Of a DNA stretch of 64,000 nt, positions 1 through 10,916 are shown in pieces. Under the pieces are notes generated by a model. It was not told the origin of the DNA, searched no databases, and worked only from the letters and a program-made list of their open reading frames with translations. The DNA lies in contig NC_068349.1 of the NCBI RefSeq assembly GCF_014633365.1, forward strand, positions 12,140,753 through 12,204,752. The letters run 5' to 3'. Made by a program: the position numbers and the translations under genes. The stretch comes from Diospyros lotus. Taxonomy: Eukaryota; Streptophyta; Magnoliopsida; Ericales; Ebenaceae. The number at the start of each line of letters is the position of its first letter. Position 1 is the first letter of the stretch.

Positions 1-1128
1 GAGTAGACTACTGTACGGCCCTAAAGTGGACCATCGGGTGGACACTCCTAATCATTGACCATTGACCGGTGCCAGACACTACTGACTAGCTCTGCCATTA
101 TGTGACTTATTGCATGGTTTGATATGTTGTATTATCGCTCATGGTTTGATATGCACATGGGTACGAGATGTATGTTGGGATATTCACTTACTGAATATGC
201 TTGGAGACGGACATTCTAGCATGGTTAGATTGCATCTGGCATGGGCACATGCATCGCATGTGGTTTACTATGTGGGTAGAGCATGGCCTGATGCCTGGAT
301 GTATGGGTGCTAGTGTATCACATTGTTGCTCACTACGCTATTGCATTTTTATGTGCATTGCATGGTTACCAACAGTTCACTAGTCTTGGACGGGAGGACC
401 GTTCCGAGGGAGCCTACGACTCGGTTATTCTACAACTCGGGTGTCGGGAAGACCGACACGAGCATTCGGGTGACGGGAGCACCAACCTGGGACGGTGCAC
501 ACAGGTTTGTTGGAGGCATATGTTGCCTTTCAGGGCAGCGACAGGTTGGTATGAGACTTAGGTGCCGTGTGTCTTGTGTGGGCCCCAAGGACTGATATGT
601 GCTTTCATTTACGCTTTTGTACTGTGTTGGGCATCTCATGGCTTGTGTGTGCTTGGGGGTTGGTGTTCTGGGGAGAGTTTATTGGATATATTCAGCCTGT
701 AGCCTCTTTTCTTTAGGCTTGTTGAGTCTCTCGACTCACTTTGCTTTCCATCTTTCCAAGCAGCGACAGTGTGGAACATGGGTAAGGAAGTCAACTTCTA
801 GCGGCAAAGTCGGTACGGTGTATAGGTAGTTCCGTCAATTTGAGTCATTCCCCCGTCAGCCCTAGTTGACTCTGATGTTTGAGTAGAATTTACTCTATTA
901 TTTTTTACTATGCCAGGTCATTCCTCATGTCTCATGTATGTTGACACAGGTGTCTGTATGTATTTGTTTATCATGCGACCGCTGTGCTAGCGGAGTACCC
1001 GTAGTGCATACATGTGTATAGCTTAGCTTCCGCTGTTTTAATTCTTGTGTATGCATGCTAGGGTAGCTCCAGTCTTGTGTTTCATTCTTTATCCTTTTGT
1101 AGGTGCTCCCGTTCGGGTAGTCTGGGTG
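1..1128 (+). other. Probable 3' internal (untranslated) region of a Tekay-like Ty3/gypsy element
   Basis: No credible coding region is present: every ORF is under 100 codons and matches nothing I recognise. The sequence runs through the hAT insertion site (1129-1136 / 5145-5152) straight into a G-rich tract (5155-5165) that abuts an LTR start at 5166. That geometry fits the 3' untranslated internal part of an LTR element, with polypurine tract and then 3' LTR, whose gag-pol lies left of the window. The alternative is that this is plain host DNA and the LTR is solo. No integrase or chromodomain is visible, so the assignment is inference. Confidence 0.4.
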
Positions 1129-1136
1129 GTTGGGAT
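1129..1136. repeat. Left target-site duplication of hAT element (GTTGGGAT)
   Basis: The 8-bp word GTTGGGAT precedes the transposon end at 1137 and recurs exactly at 5145-5152 after the other end. An 8-bp duplication is the hallmark of hAT insertion. Confidence 0.93.
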
Positions 1137-1295
1137 TAGGGTTGGCAATGGTTCGGTTCGGTTTCGGTTTTTGCCAAAACCATAACCAAACCAAACTTAA
1201 ATTCCTAAAACCAAAACCAAACCAAAACCCATTTGGTTTTAAAAATTTAAAACCATAACCAAACCATTCGGTTTCGGTTTAACCATGGTTTTTTT
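1137..1295. repeat. Subterminal repeats of hAT, left end
   Basis: Repeated GGTTCGGTTT, CCAAACC and AAACCAAAACC words in both orientations fill the first 160 bp inside the left end. The same vocabulary fills the right end. These are presumed transposase-binding sites. Confidence 0.7.
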
Positions 1296-1508
1296 AGTTT
1301 AATCCATACCAACAAACAAAGACAAATAACATTCATAAAAATTTTTGATAATTTCACAACAAATAAAGATAAATACTAATAAAGTTACCTTATTCTTGTA
1401 TAAAGTTACAAAACTTCTTGGATATAAAATCACATCTCCAAACCTACAATTGTTAAGATCAATAAATTAATATTTGCATAATTAAATTATAATTTAAGCT
1501 AAAAAAAT

Positions 1509-3759
1509 TTAGCTACGAAAGTTAATACCTTCATCAACAACATCAATATCTTCTTCATAAATTGATGCATATCCATCTGAAATGAATGAGCCAACTCCAT
1601 CTAACAAAATTATAAATATAGAAAATAAATTAATATGAAAATGTTAAAGTCTTAACAATAAAAAATAACTAGTAAATGAAATAAATTCACCTTTTTTCAT
1701 TTCATTTGACAACCAACTTTGGGCACACATCAATGCTTCTATTGTCTTTGGATGAAGTCGATTACGATGAGGACTCACCAGTCTCCCACTAGAACTGAAT
1801 GCCGACTCTGAAGCAACAGTAGATACAGGAATGGCTAATATATCTCTTACAATAGTTTGCAAGGTAGGATACTTCACCCCATTCACTTTCCACCAAAGTA
1901 AAATATCAAACTGACCATTATCTACTATAACATCTTCATCCAAGTAAAGGTTTAATTCAGTTCTGAAACTAGTAACTTTAGTAGTTTTCCTCTTTTTAAG
2001 AAGAGATTGATATTCATCATCAAAAGAAATGAAATTCTCTCTTAGAGTGACGCTCCCATCCAATGTACATTCTTGGTTATTCACATCATTCACTTTGTTC
2101 TTTTTAATGTGATATTCCTCCATCAAATCATAACAAAGGTACTTGATGCTACTAATTTGTTCATCATAGTCATAAGGATAGACCTTAGGAGAGTAAAAAT
2201 CAAGAAAAGTCATCTTATACCTAGGATCTAACACTGCAGCAACACCCATCAACTTATGAATCACATTCCAATATGCATTAAACTTATCTGACATGCTTTT
2301 TTCCATTGTACTAATCACTTCATTGGGAGACTTAACCCACTCATTCAATGTCAACTTGACCTTACAAATTATTGGAAAGTACATATTAGCAGTTGGATAT
2401 TTTGTCCCAGAAAACAACTCAGTTACATTATAAAACAACTCTAATCTGTCACAAACATCTTTTGCAGTTTCCCAATCCCCGTCACTTGGCACATTCTTAT
2501 ACTGTGATTCAAATAATTTAAGTCGAGGAAACACAGACTTATAAACCAAAGCAGTTTTAAGCATCAAATAAGTAGAGTTCCATCTAGTAGGACAATCCAA
2601 ACCCAACCTTTTAGTATAAGGCACTTTCATTTGTCGACAAACGTCCTCAAACTTTTCTATTCTTTTTGGAGATGCTGTCCAAAAAACTACACTTTCCCTC
2701 ACATTATCAATGGCATGCTTAATCACATCTAAACCAATCTTAACAATAAGATTCAAGATATGGGCAGAACAACGCATATGCAATAAAGATCCACCATTCA
2801 AAAGACATCCAACATTCAATTTTGCTTTAATCTTACCAATCATACTATCATTGGTAGAGCAATTATCCACTGTAATTGTGGATAATCTTGAGTCCACATT
2901 CCACCCAAGCATAGCATCAATTAACACATCGATCAACACATCACTTGTATGAGGGCAAGGGACATAGATAAACCTAAATGACATACAATTATAAATTATT
3001 AGTAAATTTAAAGTTTAGAACTACAATTATCAAATTTAACAACAATAAAACAATATACTAAGTTAAAAAATACTTGTCATATCTCAAAATTTTGCTATGC
3101 AATGTCCAAGACTTATCAATGAAATGTCCTGTAACAGCCATAAAACCCCTTTTTTGGTTACTAGAAGTCCACATATCCGTTGCAATAGCCACCCTACTGT
3201 CAATGTTTTCAATCAAACTCATCACTTTATCCCTTTCTTCAGTGTAAATCCTCATGATATCATTCTTCAAAGTATTACGAGAAGGACACTTGAAAAGAGG
3301 TTGAATGGTAATTGTGAAATCTTTGAATCCACTATGCTCCACCATCGAAAGAGGATAATCATGCATAATGATCATCTTTCCTAATTTCTCTTTTCCTTTT
3401 CTTTCATCATATGGACCGGAAGAGATCTCTCCTTTCAAATCAGATTTTATAAGCATTTGCCTTATATCTCCTACCAATCTTCTCTTAGGACACCTATTGA
3501 GATGTTGCTTCATAGTTGATGTACCATTTGTTGATTTACCCGCAAGTAATTTCTTACAATAGTTGCATTGATACTTAATTTCTTTATTAATGACCACTCT
3601 TTGAAAATGTTTCCATACATCACTTCTACCACCAATTTCCTTATCATAAACATTTACGTCTTGAGAACTCTCCACCAGTATTGATTGATGAGTTTGTTCA
3701 CCGGACGAAGATCCGCTCGCAAAACATTGTTGTGTGCTACCACTTTGCGAGCATGCCAT
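1509..3759 (-). CDS. hAT transposase (BED zinc finger, RNase H-like core, hAT dimerisation domain), three exons
   Basis: Predicted exons on the minus strand are 3759-3074, 2973-1691 and 1600-1509, giving 686 residues, close to the usual length for plant RICESLEEPER/ZBED-like transposases. The 100-bp intron 1 and 90-bp intron 2 have GT-AG ends, and both splices keep frame. A BED finger lies near residues 46-94 (C65, C68, H86, C90). The catalytic core shows D195 in TDMWTS, D265 in TVDNCSTND, a CSAH motif (C297, H300), and E618 in TVASESAFS leading into the C-terminal dimerisation region. Exon 3 supplies an acidic tail (SDGYASIYEED). If intron 2 is not used, the frame stops at 1644 instead. I chose the ATG at 3759 (MACSQSG) because the upstream Met at 3804 lies in the tandem repeat. 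No internal stop is seen, so the gene may be functional. Confidence 0.85.
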
Positions 3760-3980
3760 ATTCTGTAAAAATTTACACAAAAAATACAACAACCTCAACA
3801 ACAAATGAGCATGCCATATTCTGTAAAAATTTGCACAAAAAATACAACAACCTCAACAACAAATGAGCATGCCATATTTTATAAAAATTTGCACAAAAAA
3901 TACAACAACCTTAACAACAAATGAGCATGCCATATTCTGTAAAAATTTGCACAAAAAATACAACAACCTCAACAACAAAT
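3749..3980. repeat. Four tandem copies of a 58-bp unit at the transposase start
   Basis: Units begin at 3749, 3807, 3865 and 3923. On the minus strand each unit contains a T-rich tract, a potential 3' splice site (TTTTTACAG) and an ATG in the context ATATGGCATGCTC. The transposase start codon is therefore the last of a series of near-identical ATGs. Confidence 0.9.
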
Positions 3981-4029
3981 CAAGCATAAATAAGTAAACA
4001 AAATATGACCGAAAAAAAAAATCATACCA

Positions 4030-4735
4030 ATAACCAGTTATATGAGAGCCGAGAGACCGGCAGAAGGCGAGAAGGAGGCGGGCGAGGCTGACTGGCAGAA
4101 GGCGAGCAAGGGCGGGCGAGGCTGACTGGCAGAAGGCGAGCAAGGGCGGGCGAGGCTGACTGGCCGAGCCCTCGAGCAAGCGTGGGGGAGAGGGCGAGAG
4201 CCGAGAGGCAGAGGGCGAGCGAGGGCGAGAACCGAGAGGCAACAAGGGCGAGCAAGGGCGAGAGGGGTCGAGCGAGAGGTCGGAAGGCAAGCGAGAGCAA
4301 GAATGGCAGAGAGCTAGGGCGAACGAGGGCAAGAGGGGCCGAGAGCAAGAGAGGGCCAGCGATGGCGAGCAAGAGAAATAGAGAGGCAGAGAGTGAAGGC
4401 GAGCTCCTGCCGACAAGCAAGAGAAAGGAGACGCAAGGGTGAGAGAGATCGAGGGCGACCGAGAGCAAGAGAGGCCAAGCTGAGCCCTAGCAAGAGAGAT
4501 CGAGCGAGGGTGAGCGAGAGCCGAGAGCAAGAAAGGCCGAGTCGAGACCTAGCAAGAGAGATCGAGCGAGTGCGAGCGAGAGCAAGAGAGATGCGGAGAG
4601 CTATAGCGCGCGAACGAGCGAGAGCAAGAGAGATGCGGAGAGCTAGGGCGCGCGAACGAGATAGAGCGAGAGCCAGATCCAGAGAGGAAGGAGAAGAGAA
4701 AGGGAGAAGAGAAGGGGGAGAAAGAAGGCCAGATC
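4030..4735. repeat. GA-rich minisatellite in the hAT element
   Basis: Low-complexity purine-rich array with recurring GGCGAG, GAGCAAGGGCG and GAGAGCAAGAGAG words. A unit near GGCAGAAGGCGAGCAAGGGC is repeated at about 4091-4165. Long open frames across it on both strands (Arg/Glu-rich or Ser/Leu-rich) are composition artefacts. Confidence 0.85.
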
Positions 4736-4860
4736 GGGTGGGCTGGGGTGGGTTGCGCGCGGATGGGTTGGGCTTGGGTGGGCTGGGGTGGGTTGCGCGC
4801 GGGTGGGTTGGGCTCGGGTGGGCGCGGGTGGGTTGGGCTTGGGTGGGCTGGGTTGAATTT
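4735..4860 (+). other. G-run tract with G-quadruplex potential
   Basis: Successive GGGTGGG, TGGGTTGGGC and GGGTGGGCTGGGG words give many closely spaced runs of three or more G on the plus strand. It sits between the GA-rich array and the AT-rich subterminal part of the hAT, upstream of the transposase. Confidence 0.6.
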
Positions 4861-4914
4861 TTATATAATACATATATTATATATATATTATACCTATTTT
4901 ATTATATATATAAT

Positions 4915-5144
4915 ATATTCGGTTCGATTTGGTTCGGTTTGGTTCAGTTACCCACTATTCAGTTCGGTTTCGGTTCGGGTTTTGGTTTGGTTTTAGTGAA
5001 AACCATAACCAAACCATACCCATTGAAACAGTGTTCGGTTTTTCCCCAAACTAAACCATTACCCAGTCAAACGGTTTTTAACCGCGTTGACCGGTTCGGT
5101 TTCGATTCGGTTCCCCACGATTTCGGTTACAATTGCCATCCCTA
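4915..5144. repeat. Subterminal repeats of hAT, right end
   Basis: Multiple TTCGGTTTCGGTTCGG and AACCAAACC words occur close to the right terminal inverted repeat (end at 5144), mirroring the left end. Confidence 0.7.
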
Positions 5145-5152
5145 GTTGGGAT
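5145..5152. repeat. Right target-site duplication of hAT (GTTGGGAT)
   Basis: Exact copy of 1129-1136, immediately after the CCCTA terminus. Confidence 0.93.
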
Positions 5153-5154
5153 AT

Positions 5155-5165
5155 CCGGGTGGGGG
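5155..5165 (+). promoter_or_regulatory. Polypurine tract-like sequence before LTR
   Basis: CCGGGTGGGGG directly precedes the LTR start TGTAATAACCC. A purine tract touching the LTR is the plus-strand primer site of LTR elements and favours 5166-7805 being a 3' LTR rather than a solo LTR. It is short and could be chance. Confidence 0.45.
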
Positions 5166-7805
5166 TGTAATAACCCGTTCCCACTTACGGGCGCCACCGG
5201 TAAATAATCGATCGGATTACTCACCCGGCGAGCCACAACTGAAGGGTTGGACTATGTTTTAATAGGAAACGCCCTAGGTGGGAACTAGGCTTCGTCCTTC
5301 CCTTTACTCCACTCAGGAATCGGTCTCAACTCAAACAAGAAAAACTCAGCAGACTGAGACCCGAAACCCGAGTGAGCTTCGTCTCTCTTCAACTCGCCTC
5401 AAGCAAGCCAGAGGTGACCCAGGCACAAAGCTAGCATAACAAACATTTTGCTGAGTATTGGGGATTTATGAGAACATACCTCGCTAATCTTTACTTGGTC
5501 CGAAACTCGGCTTCTCCAACTAAGCCGTATACAACGAACAATCTCACAATCATTTATCACACCATGATGATTACAACAATTAAATACATTTAACGTTCAA
5601 CAACACATACATTTATTCACAAGGGTATACATACATAACACCACATGGCTACGCACAAGAGAAAATAAAAAAAATACACAACTCGGGCAACACCGCTAGT
5701 TGCCACCACAGCCTCCCGGCGCCATCCCTGCTTGCATCTGGACTTGTAACATCTACACGTGAGGTAAAACCTCATGAGTCATAAAGACTCAATAAGGGTG
5801 CAATGCATGTAAATATGAATATAACCATGTTTATGTATGCCAAATGCATGCAAATGAGGCTAGGCCATCTCGTCCTCACAACCCTCCAAGGTTTGAGGCA
5901 TTAACCTATCAGCCCTCACAACATTAGTCCTCCTTATGACCACAGGTCCACTAGATCTCGCATCACGCAAGTGTTAACTACTACATGCAAATGCAACATA
6001 AAAACATTATCAAACACATTTATCAACTTGCAAGGCCACCTCCACATGGGGCCATCTCTTACCTGGCTCGAAGCCTCATCTCTACCTCGACACGAATTCC
6101 AGCCTGAACCTCAAGTTCCTCTAGGATCACTGCCTTCTCGGTCGAACCTAGAGGCAAATAGGAAAAACCCCACAATATCAAACATTAACCAACGCCTTCA
6201 CTTTTGCTTACACTGCAAAATCACCCATCAATACTGTCTCCAAACAACACTAACCACGGCATACACCAGCCATCAATAATTTCCAAACAACCCCGACCCA
6301 GGGTTTAATCCAACAAATAATTATTCTACAACATTTCACATAATGCATTTAATTTGAAAAGAAATTAGTAATTTACCTTTACTCATTTCTGGAGAAGAAA
6401 TTCCAGAAAATGCCCATATCGGCGCTGCCTCCTTGACCTCAAATCTTGTGCCCAAATCTCACTCTCGGGCCTCCAGCAAGCTCCTCGGGCCCCAAATTAA
6501 TTTCCAGAACTTTCCATAATTTTTCTAGAATTTTTGGCTATTTTTCCTTATTTCCCCTTTCTTTTATTTTCTTTTATTTCTTTTTCTTCCACTACTCACC
6601 TTCTTCTCTCCCGTGCGTGCGGCCTTCCTCTGCTCATCTTCTTCTTCTTCTTCTTTCTTCTCATGCACCCACACATAGCAACTCGGCTGCGCACGCCGGC
6701 CGCCGCTGCCACCAACTCGCCCTCGCCATCAGCTTCACGAGGCCAAGCCACCGCTCGCCACCCTCAGCTGACCTAGCTTCCACCGCCGGCCTTTGTTCGC
6801 TGCTGCTCTGCTACATCCATGGCTGTCGGCCGCTACAGCCATTACTGCTGGCTGCATCCGCCTCTACTGCCATTGCCGACGTCGCTATAGCTGCTGCTTG
6901 CGCGACCCACTGGTTGCCTCAGCTTATTCCCGAACCACCCGCTTGCTGGCTGCTCGGCTCGACCTCCCTGGCTGGCCAGCCATGGCCGTTGCATCCTTGG
7001 GTGCTGTTCGGTTCCCCGGCCAGACCTCATCCGACCTCTTCTCCCTCGATCTCGCACTCTCGCCAATGCTCTCTCTCTCTCTCTCCCTTTCTCTCACGAG
7101 CACTCTTCCTCTCTCATGAGCTCTCTCTCTGCTCTCCATCTCTCACCTTCTCTCGGTTTTCAAATAGGCAGAGACACTAAGCTTCATGGAAGCTTCCTCG
7201 CGCACCAGTCCATATATATATATATATATATATTACATCTTTAATCCCTCTAATTCTCATTAATTACACTTGAGGACCCTTAATTCCACTTAGGAATTTT
7301 TAATAATGACATTTGGGCCCTCCAAGACCTATATTAATTTTCATTAACCCACACAAATTCTTGATTCTTTAAAAATTAATAATCGGCATCTACTTGGGAA
7401 TCTTGATTTCGACTCTACACCTGCATAGAACCTTTATTTGACCCGAAAACACTTAAGGGTTACCTTACTCAGAAAACCGAACCACCCCTAGGGTCCCCTC
7501 AGCTTCCAGGAGGTCCCCCACGACTATTCGGTATCAGCATCCACTCGGGCTTATACAAAATTTATTCCAACAATTATTCCCGATCAGACTGCTTCCTGCA
7601 TCATAAACCTAATCTTGAGATGCTCACCAATCTTTTGCCCTCTTTTCTGGACATCCTAGTCCCGGGGCACTCCCTGCCACCAATTCGACAATTTTATTAA
7701 TTAATTTCTCGAAACCGACTCTTGGGGCTTCCCGGACCACCCAAGATCCTTTCAAAATAATAAAAAATTATTTATTTTCAATACCATGTGATACCGGGTA
7801 TTACA
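5166..7805 (+). repeat. Tekay-like Ty3/gypsy LTR, about 2.64 kb
   Basis: Starts TGTAATAACCCG and ends CGGGTATTACA, so the ends are TG...CA inside an inverted TGTAATA/TATTACA pair. It shares order and short blocks with the solo LTR at 15683-18347: a CTTGTGCCCAA block at 6447-6457, an ATTCGGTAT block near 7530, and TATTACA at the end. The flanking 5-mers are GGGGG and CGGGG, not identical, which fits a 3' LTR better than a clean solo LTR. It contains a CT-rich run (about 7066-7130) and (AT)n (7205-7232). Long ORFs within it are CT-rich shadows. Confidence 0.65.
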
Positions 7806-9567
7806 CGGGGTGCTTACAGAAACTGTGTGACAGAATTCTTTGATAATAGAACTTCTTAAATTTTTCCTAATCCTTAAATTCTTTGGATGAGAACTCTAAT
7901 CAATCGAGTGTGGACTACCATAGGGGTTACTATCTCATTTGGTATGGAGATACCGATGGAAGGGTGGTGTGCCAAGAACTATATATGACATGAGATGTCG
8001 CTAGTAGATCTGTGAGTGGCCATTGGGGAATAATTAGTCGAATGTGACGCTGATGACTAACCACATAGCTTAGTAGATAATGGTCGAGTCATCAAGTTGT
8101 AATGGTATGTTGATCCTTAAACTTAAATTGGTACCGTTGTTTTATGTATCGGTGTGTAATATTTGCTAATAAGTTGAACCATCCAATTGGGAGATGAGAA
8201 CGTTCATTTATGTGGTTCCGTATTGCTGGTATATGGAAACAGGTGTTGAGAATTGGATCTGTCGCCCTCGTTGAAATCTGATGGGGTGAATGTCCTATGC
8301 GATCTACTATTAGTGTGATAGAACAATCCCTAGTTAGGGCAAATTGAAAGTCAGGAAAGGTGTTTCCTGAGATGTTATCTAGTCACATTAATAAGGTCTG
8401 ACACATAGTTACTAAGTTTGTCACTCAATAGCTTTCGTTCAGTCAAGATGTTAGGTGATGGAATAATTGTAGCACACGATAATCGTCAACTATAATAAGT
8501 TCACTTGAAGTGAGACTTTACTGCCACCTATATTGTCATGAACCATTATTTGGCGCTATTTAGGAACTCTTGGATTATCATAGAGATTTGGAAACATTTC
8601 GATGATGGGTTAAGGGGTTGGTTGATACTGAAAATGATTTCGATATTATCTGATTGCTAGCAGGTAGTGAACCTAGAAAGTCACACACCATATAGTATTG
8701 CGTTTGATATCGACATCATGTACCCGAAATGTCTCTGGAAGTGGTTGGTCAAAGGTTAACCTTTGGCCCCCCAACAACCAATAATTAGGCTACCATGTGG
8801 CAAAAAATTGGAGAGGCTGGTGGGGATAGGCGGCGGACGTGAATTTAAATTGGAATTTGGAAGGGGAAATGATTATAGAGAAGAAAGATTAAGGAATTGG
8901 TGAAAGTGGAAGGGTTTAATAATTGAAATTGAAATAGTTTAATTAATAAAAAAAAGAATAGTTTAATTATTGGAGGGAGAGAATTATTGTGTGAGAGAGA
9001 GAATTTTTAAAAGAAGCAAAGGGCTTTCTGTTTCAATTAATTCTTCTTCTTTCACGTTGGTTTCTTCTTCTTTTTCTTCTTCTGCTTCCTCTAAAAATAT
9101 TCTGTTGCTAAAAATTTTATCTATGAAAGTCACGCGTATAATTTTGAAATGCAGGTGTTGGTGATAAACAAAATCTTTGTGTCTAATATGGGAAGAGATA
9201 ACCGAAACGATACCTTACTGCATACTAGGTGTGGACCGACTAGGACCACCACAGCTTGAGGTGGATCCAGTCTCAATACAAAAACGGTTTATGTACTCCA
9301 TCCCTTCATTGATTAGCATGTATGCATTTATTTATATTCATTTATATTTTATAGTCACAACTTGAGGTGGATTCAATCTAGATACCCAAGTTATGTATGG
9401 TGTGTATATTATATTCTGTTACGTGTATTTGATACATGATAAAAATTTTATTTTTGTCTATATCACCATATTAGTGATTTCCTTCACCCCCACCCTAAAT
9501 GGAACAATATTTATCCCTAATGTGAGAGAAGTAAAACTACACCACACAAGGAACAACATATAACCAC
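7806..9567. other. Unassigned non-coding DNA
   Basis: No ORF beyond about 65 codons and no recognisable domain. It has a GA-rich block (8965-9000) followed by a TTC-rich block (9045-9090). It may be host intergenic DNA or part of the element to the left. Confidence 0.5.
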
Positions 9568-10822
9568 CACTACAAAAAATCAACGTTTTAACGACGAAAA
9601 ATTTCGTCGCTAAAACATAAAAATCCATCGCTAAAAAATTTAGCGACGGATTTAGTGACGGGCACCTTTCCGTCGCTAAAAAGGGCGTAGCTGAAATTTA
9701 GCGACGGGGTTAGCGACGGGAGTATTTTAGTGATGGAATCAACGACGGGGGTTGTACCCATCGCTAATCAGCGATGATTTTAATTTTTTTTATTTTTTAG
9801 CGACGGGATTGACCCCGTCACTAATTCTGTCGCTAAATTCAACCCCAAAATTTAAAATTCAACCCACTCTAGGCCCCAGCCACCCCTCATCTGCGCCACG
9901 TGGCCGCTCCTCTACTCGCCACCTGGCAGTGCTGGGATAATACTCTCAGCAATTATCTCATGCTCTTAACAAAATTCAAACCCCCAACCTCTCATGACAA
10001 AGTTTCACGCACGAGCTAGCTGATCTGGAAGCCTTCTTGTTCATTAATGTATATAAAATATATTTATACTATTCTCTTTCAAATATTTCAAAATTATATT
10101 TATACACCAATATTTCTCAAACTTATTTAATAATATTAATTTTAATATTTAATGTTAGTAAAGGGAAATGAATATTAATTTTAATTTTATTTCGTTATTA
10201 ATTTAAATAAAACTTTATTAATTATTATATTAGTAGTAAAAAATTATGTTTTGATTTTGATTTTAATTTTAATATATTTAAAAATTATTAGTTTAATTTT
10301 TACTAACATTAATGTTAGTAAAAATTATTATGATATGTTTAAATGTAAACTTTTTAATTTTTTATTTAATTTTTTATTTTTTAGTGACGGGTTGACTGAT
10401 CGCTAAATTTTAATTCTTTATTTAATTGTTTTTTATTTTTTTAGCAACGGGAGTGACCCCGTCGCTAAATTTTAATTTTTTATTTAATTGTTTTATTTTT
10501 TAAACAAAATTAAATAATTTTTTTAATGGGGTTAATCCTGTCGCTAAAAAATAAAAATAAATAAATAAAAAAATTTAAATGTAGCGACGGAGTTACACCT
10601 GTCGCTAAAAATTAAAACAAATTTAAATAAAAAAATTAAAATTTAGGGACAGGATTTCCATCACAAATTCCGTTGCTAAATTTAGGGATGGGTATTTCGT
10701 CACTAATTCGGTCACTAAATTAAAAAAATATTTAAAAAAATTAGCAATGAAAATTCCGTCGCTATTCATCCCTAATTAACGACGGAATAATTCCGTCTCT
10801 AAATGCGATTTTTCATATAGTG
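9568..10822. mobile_element. Non-autonomous CACTA (En/Spm) element, 1.26 kb
   Basis: Begins CACTACAAAAAATC and ends TTTTTCATATAGTG, with a 3-bp target duplication CAC at 9565-9567 and 10823-10825. Subterminal repeats of TTTAGCGACGG and its complement CCGTCGCTAAA occur in both halves. No transposase is encoded. The middle (about 9845-10030) is a non-repetitive, less AT-rich insert with a CCACGTGGC word. Confidence 0.88.
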
Positions 10823-10916
10823 CACTTAAAAGGGAGATTAATATAACTTGAGTTGAAACACAAAAAGAAAAATAAAAGAGAAAACCCAAAAGAAGTAGAG
10901 AAGGGAAAGGTTGCCA

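Larger units (their letters stand above)
1137..5144 (-). mobile_element. Autonomous hAT-superfamily DNA transposon, about 4.0 kb
   Basis: Left end TAGGGTTGGCAATGG and right end CAATTGCCATCCCTA form imperfect terminal inverted repeats with the shared core TAGGG(T/A)TGGCAAT. The element is flanked by perfect 8-bp duplications. It encodes a BED-finger/RNase H-like transposase on the minus strand. Both ends carry dense subterminal repeats of the GGTTCGGTTT / AACCGAACC type, the usual binding sites for hAT transposase. The side upstream of the transposase holds a 58-bp tandem array, a GA-rich minisatellite and a G-rich tract. The exact duplication and intact reading frames suggest a recent insertion. 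Confidence 0.92.

Noticed and set aside
3749..3980. CRISPR-like regular repeats
   Set aside because: Contiguous tandem units without spacers, within a plant transposon.
4022..5145. Long Arg/Glu-rich and Ser/Leu-rich ORFs on both strands (up to 250 codons)
   Set aside because: They come from the GA-rich minisatellite and G-run tract; composition artefacts with no domain.
6446..7180. 244-codon plus-strand ORF
   Set aside because: Lies inside the LTR 5166-7805 and is driven by CT-rich low-complexity DNA; ORFs overlap in several frames.
5161..7810. Solo LTR with 5-bp target duplication GGGGG/CGGGG
   Set aside because: The 5-mers are not identical and the G tract is equally explained as a polypurine tract, so the 3' LTR reading is preferred but not settled.
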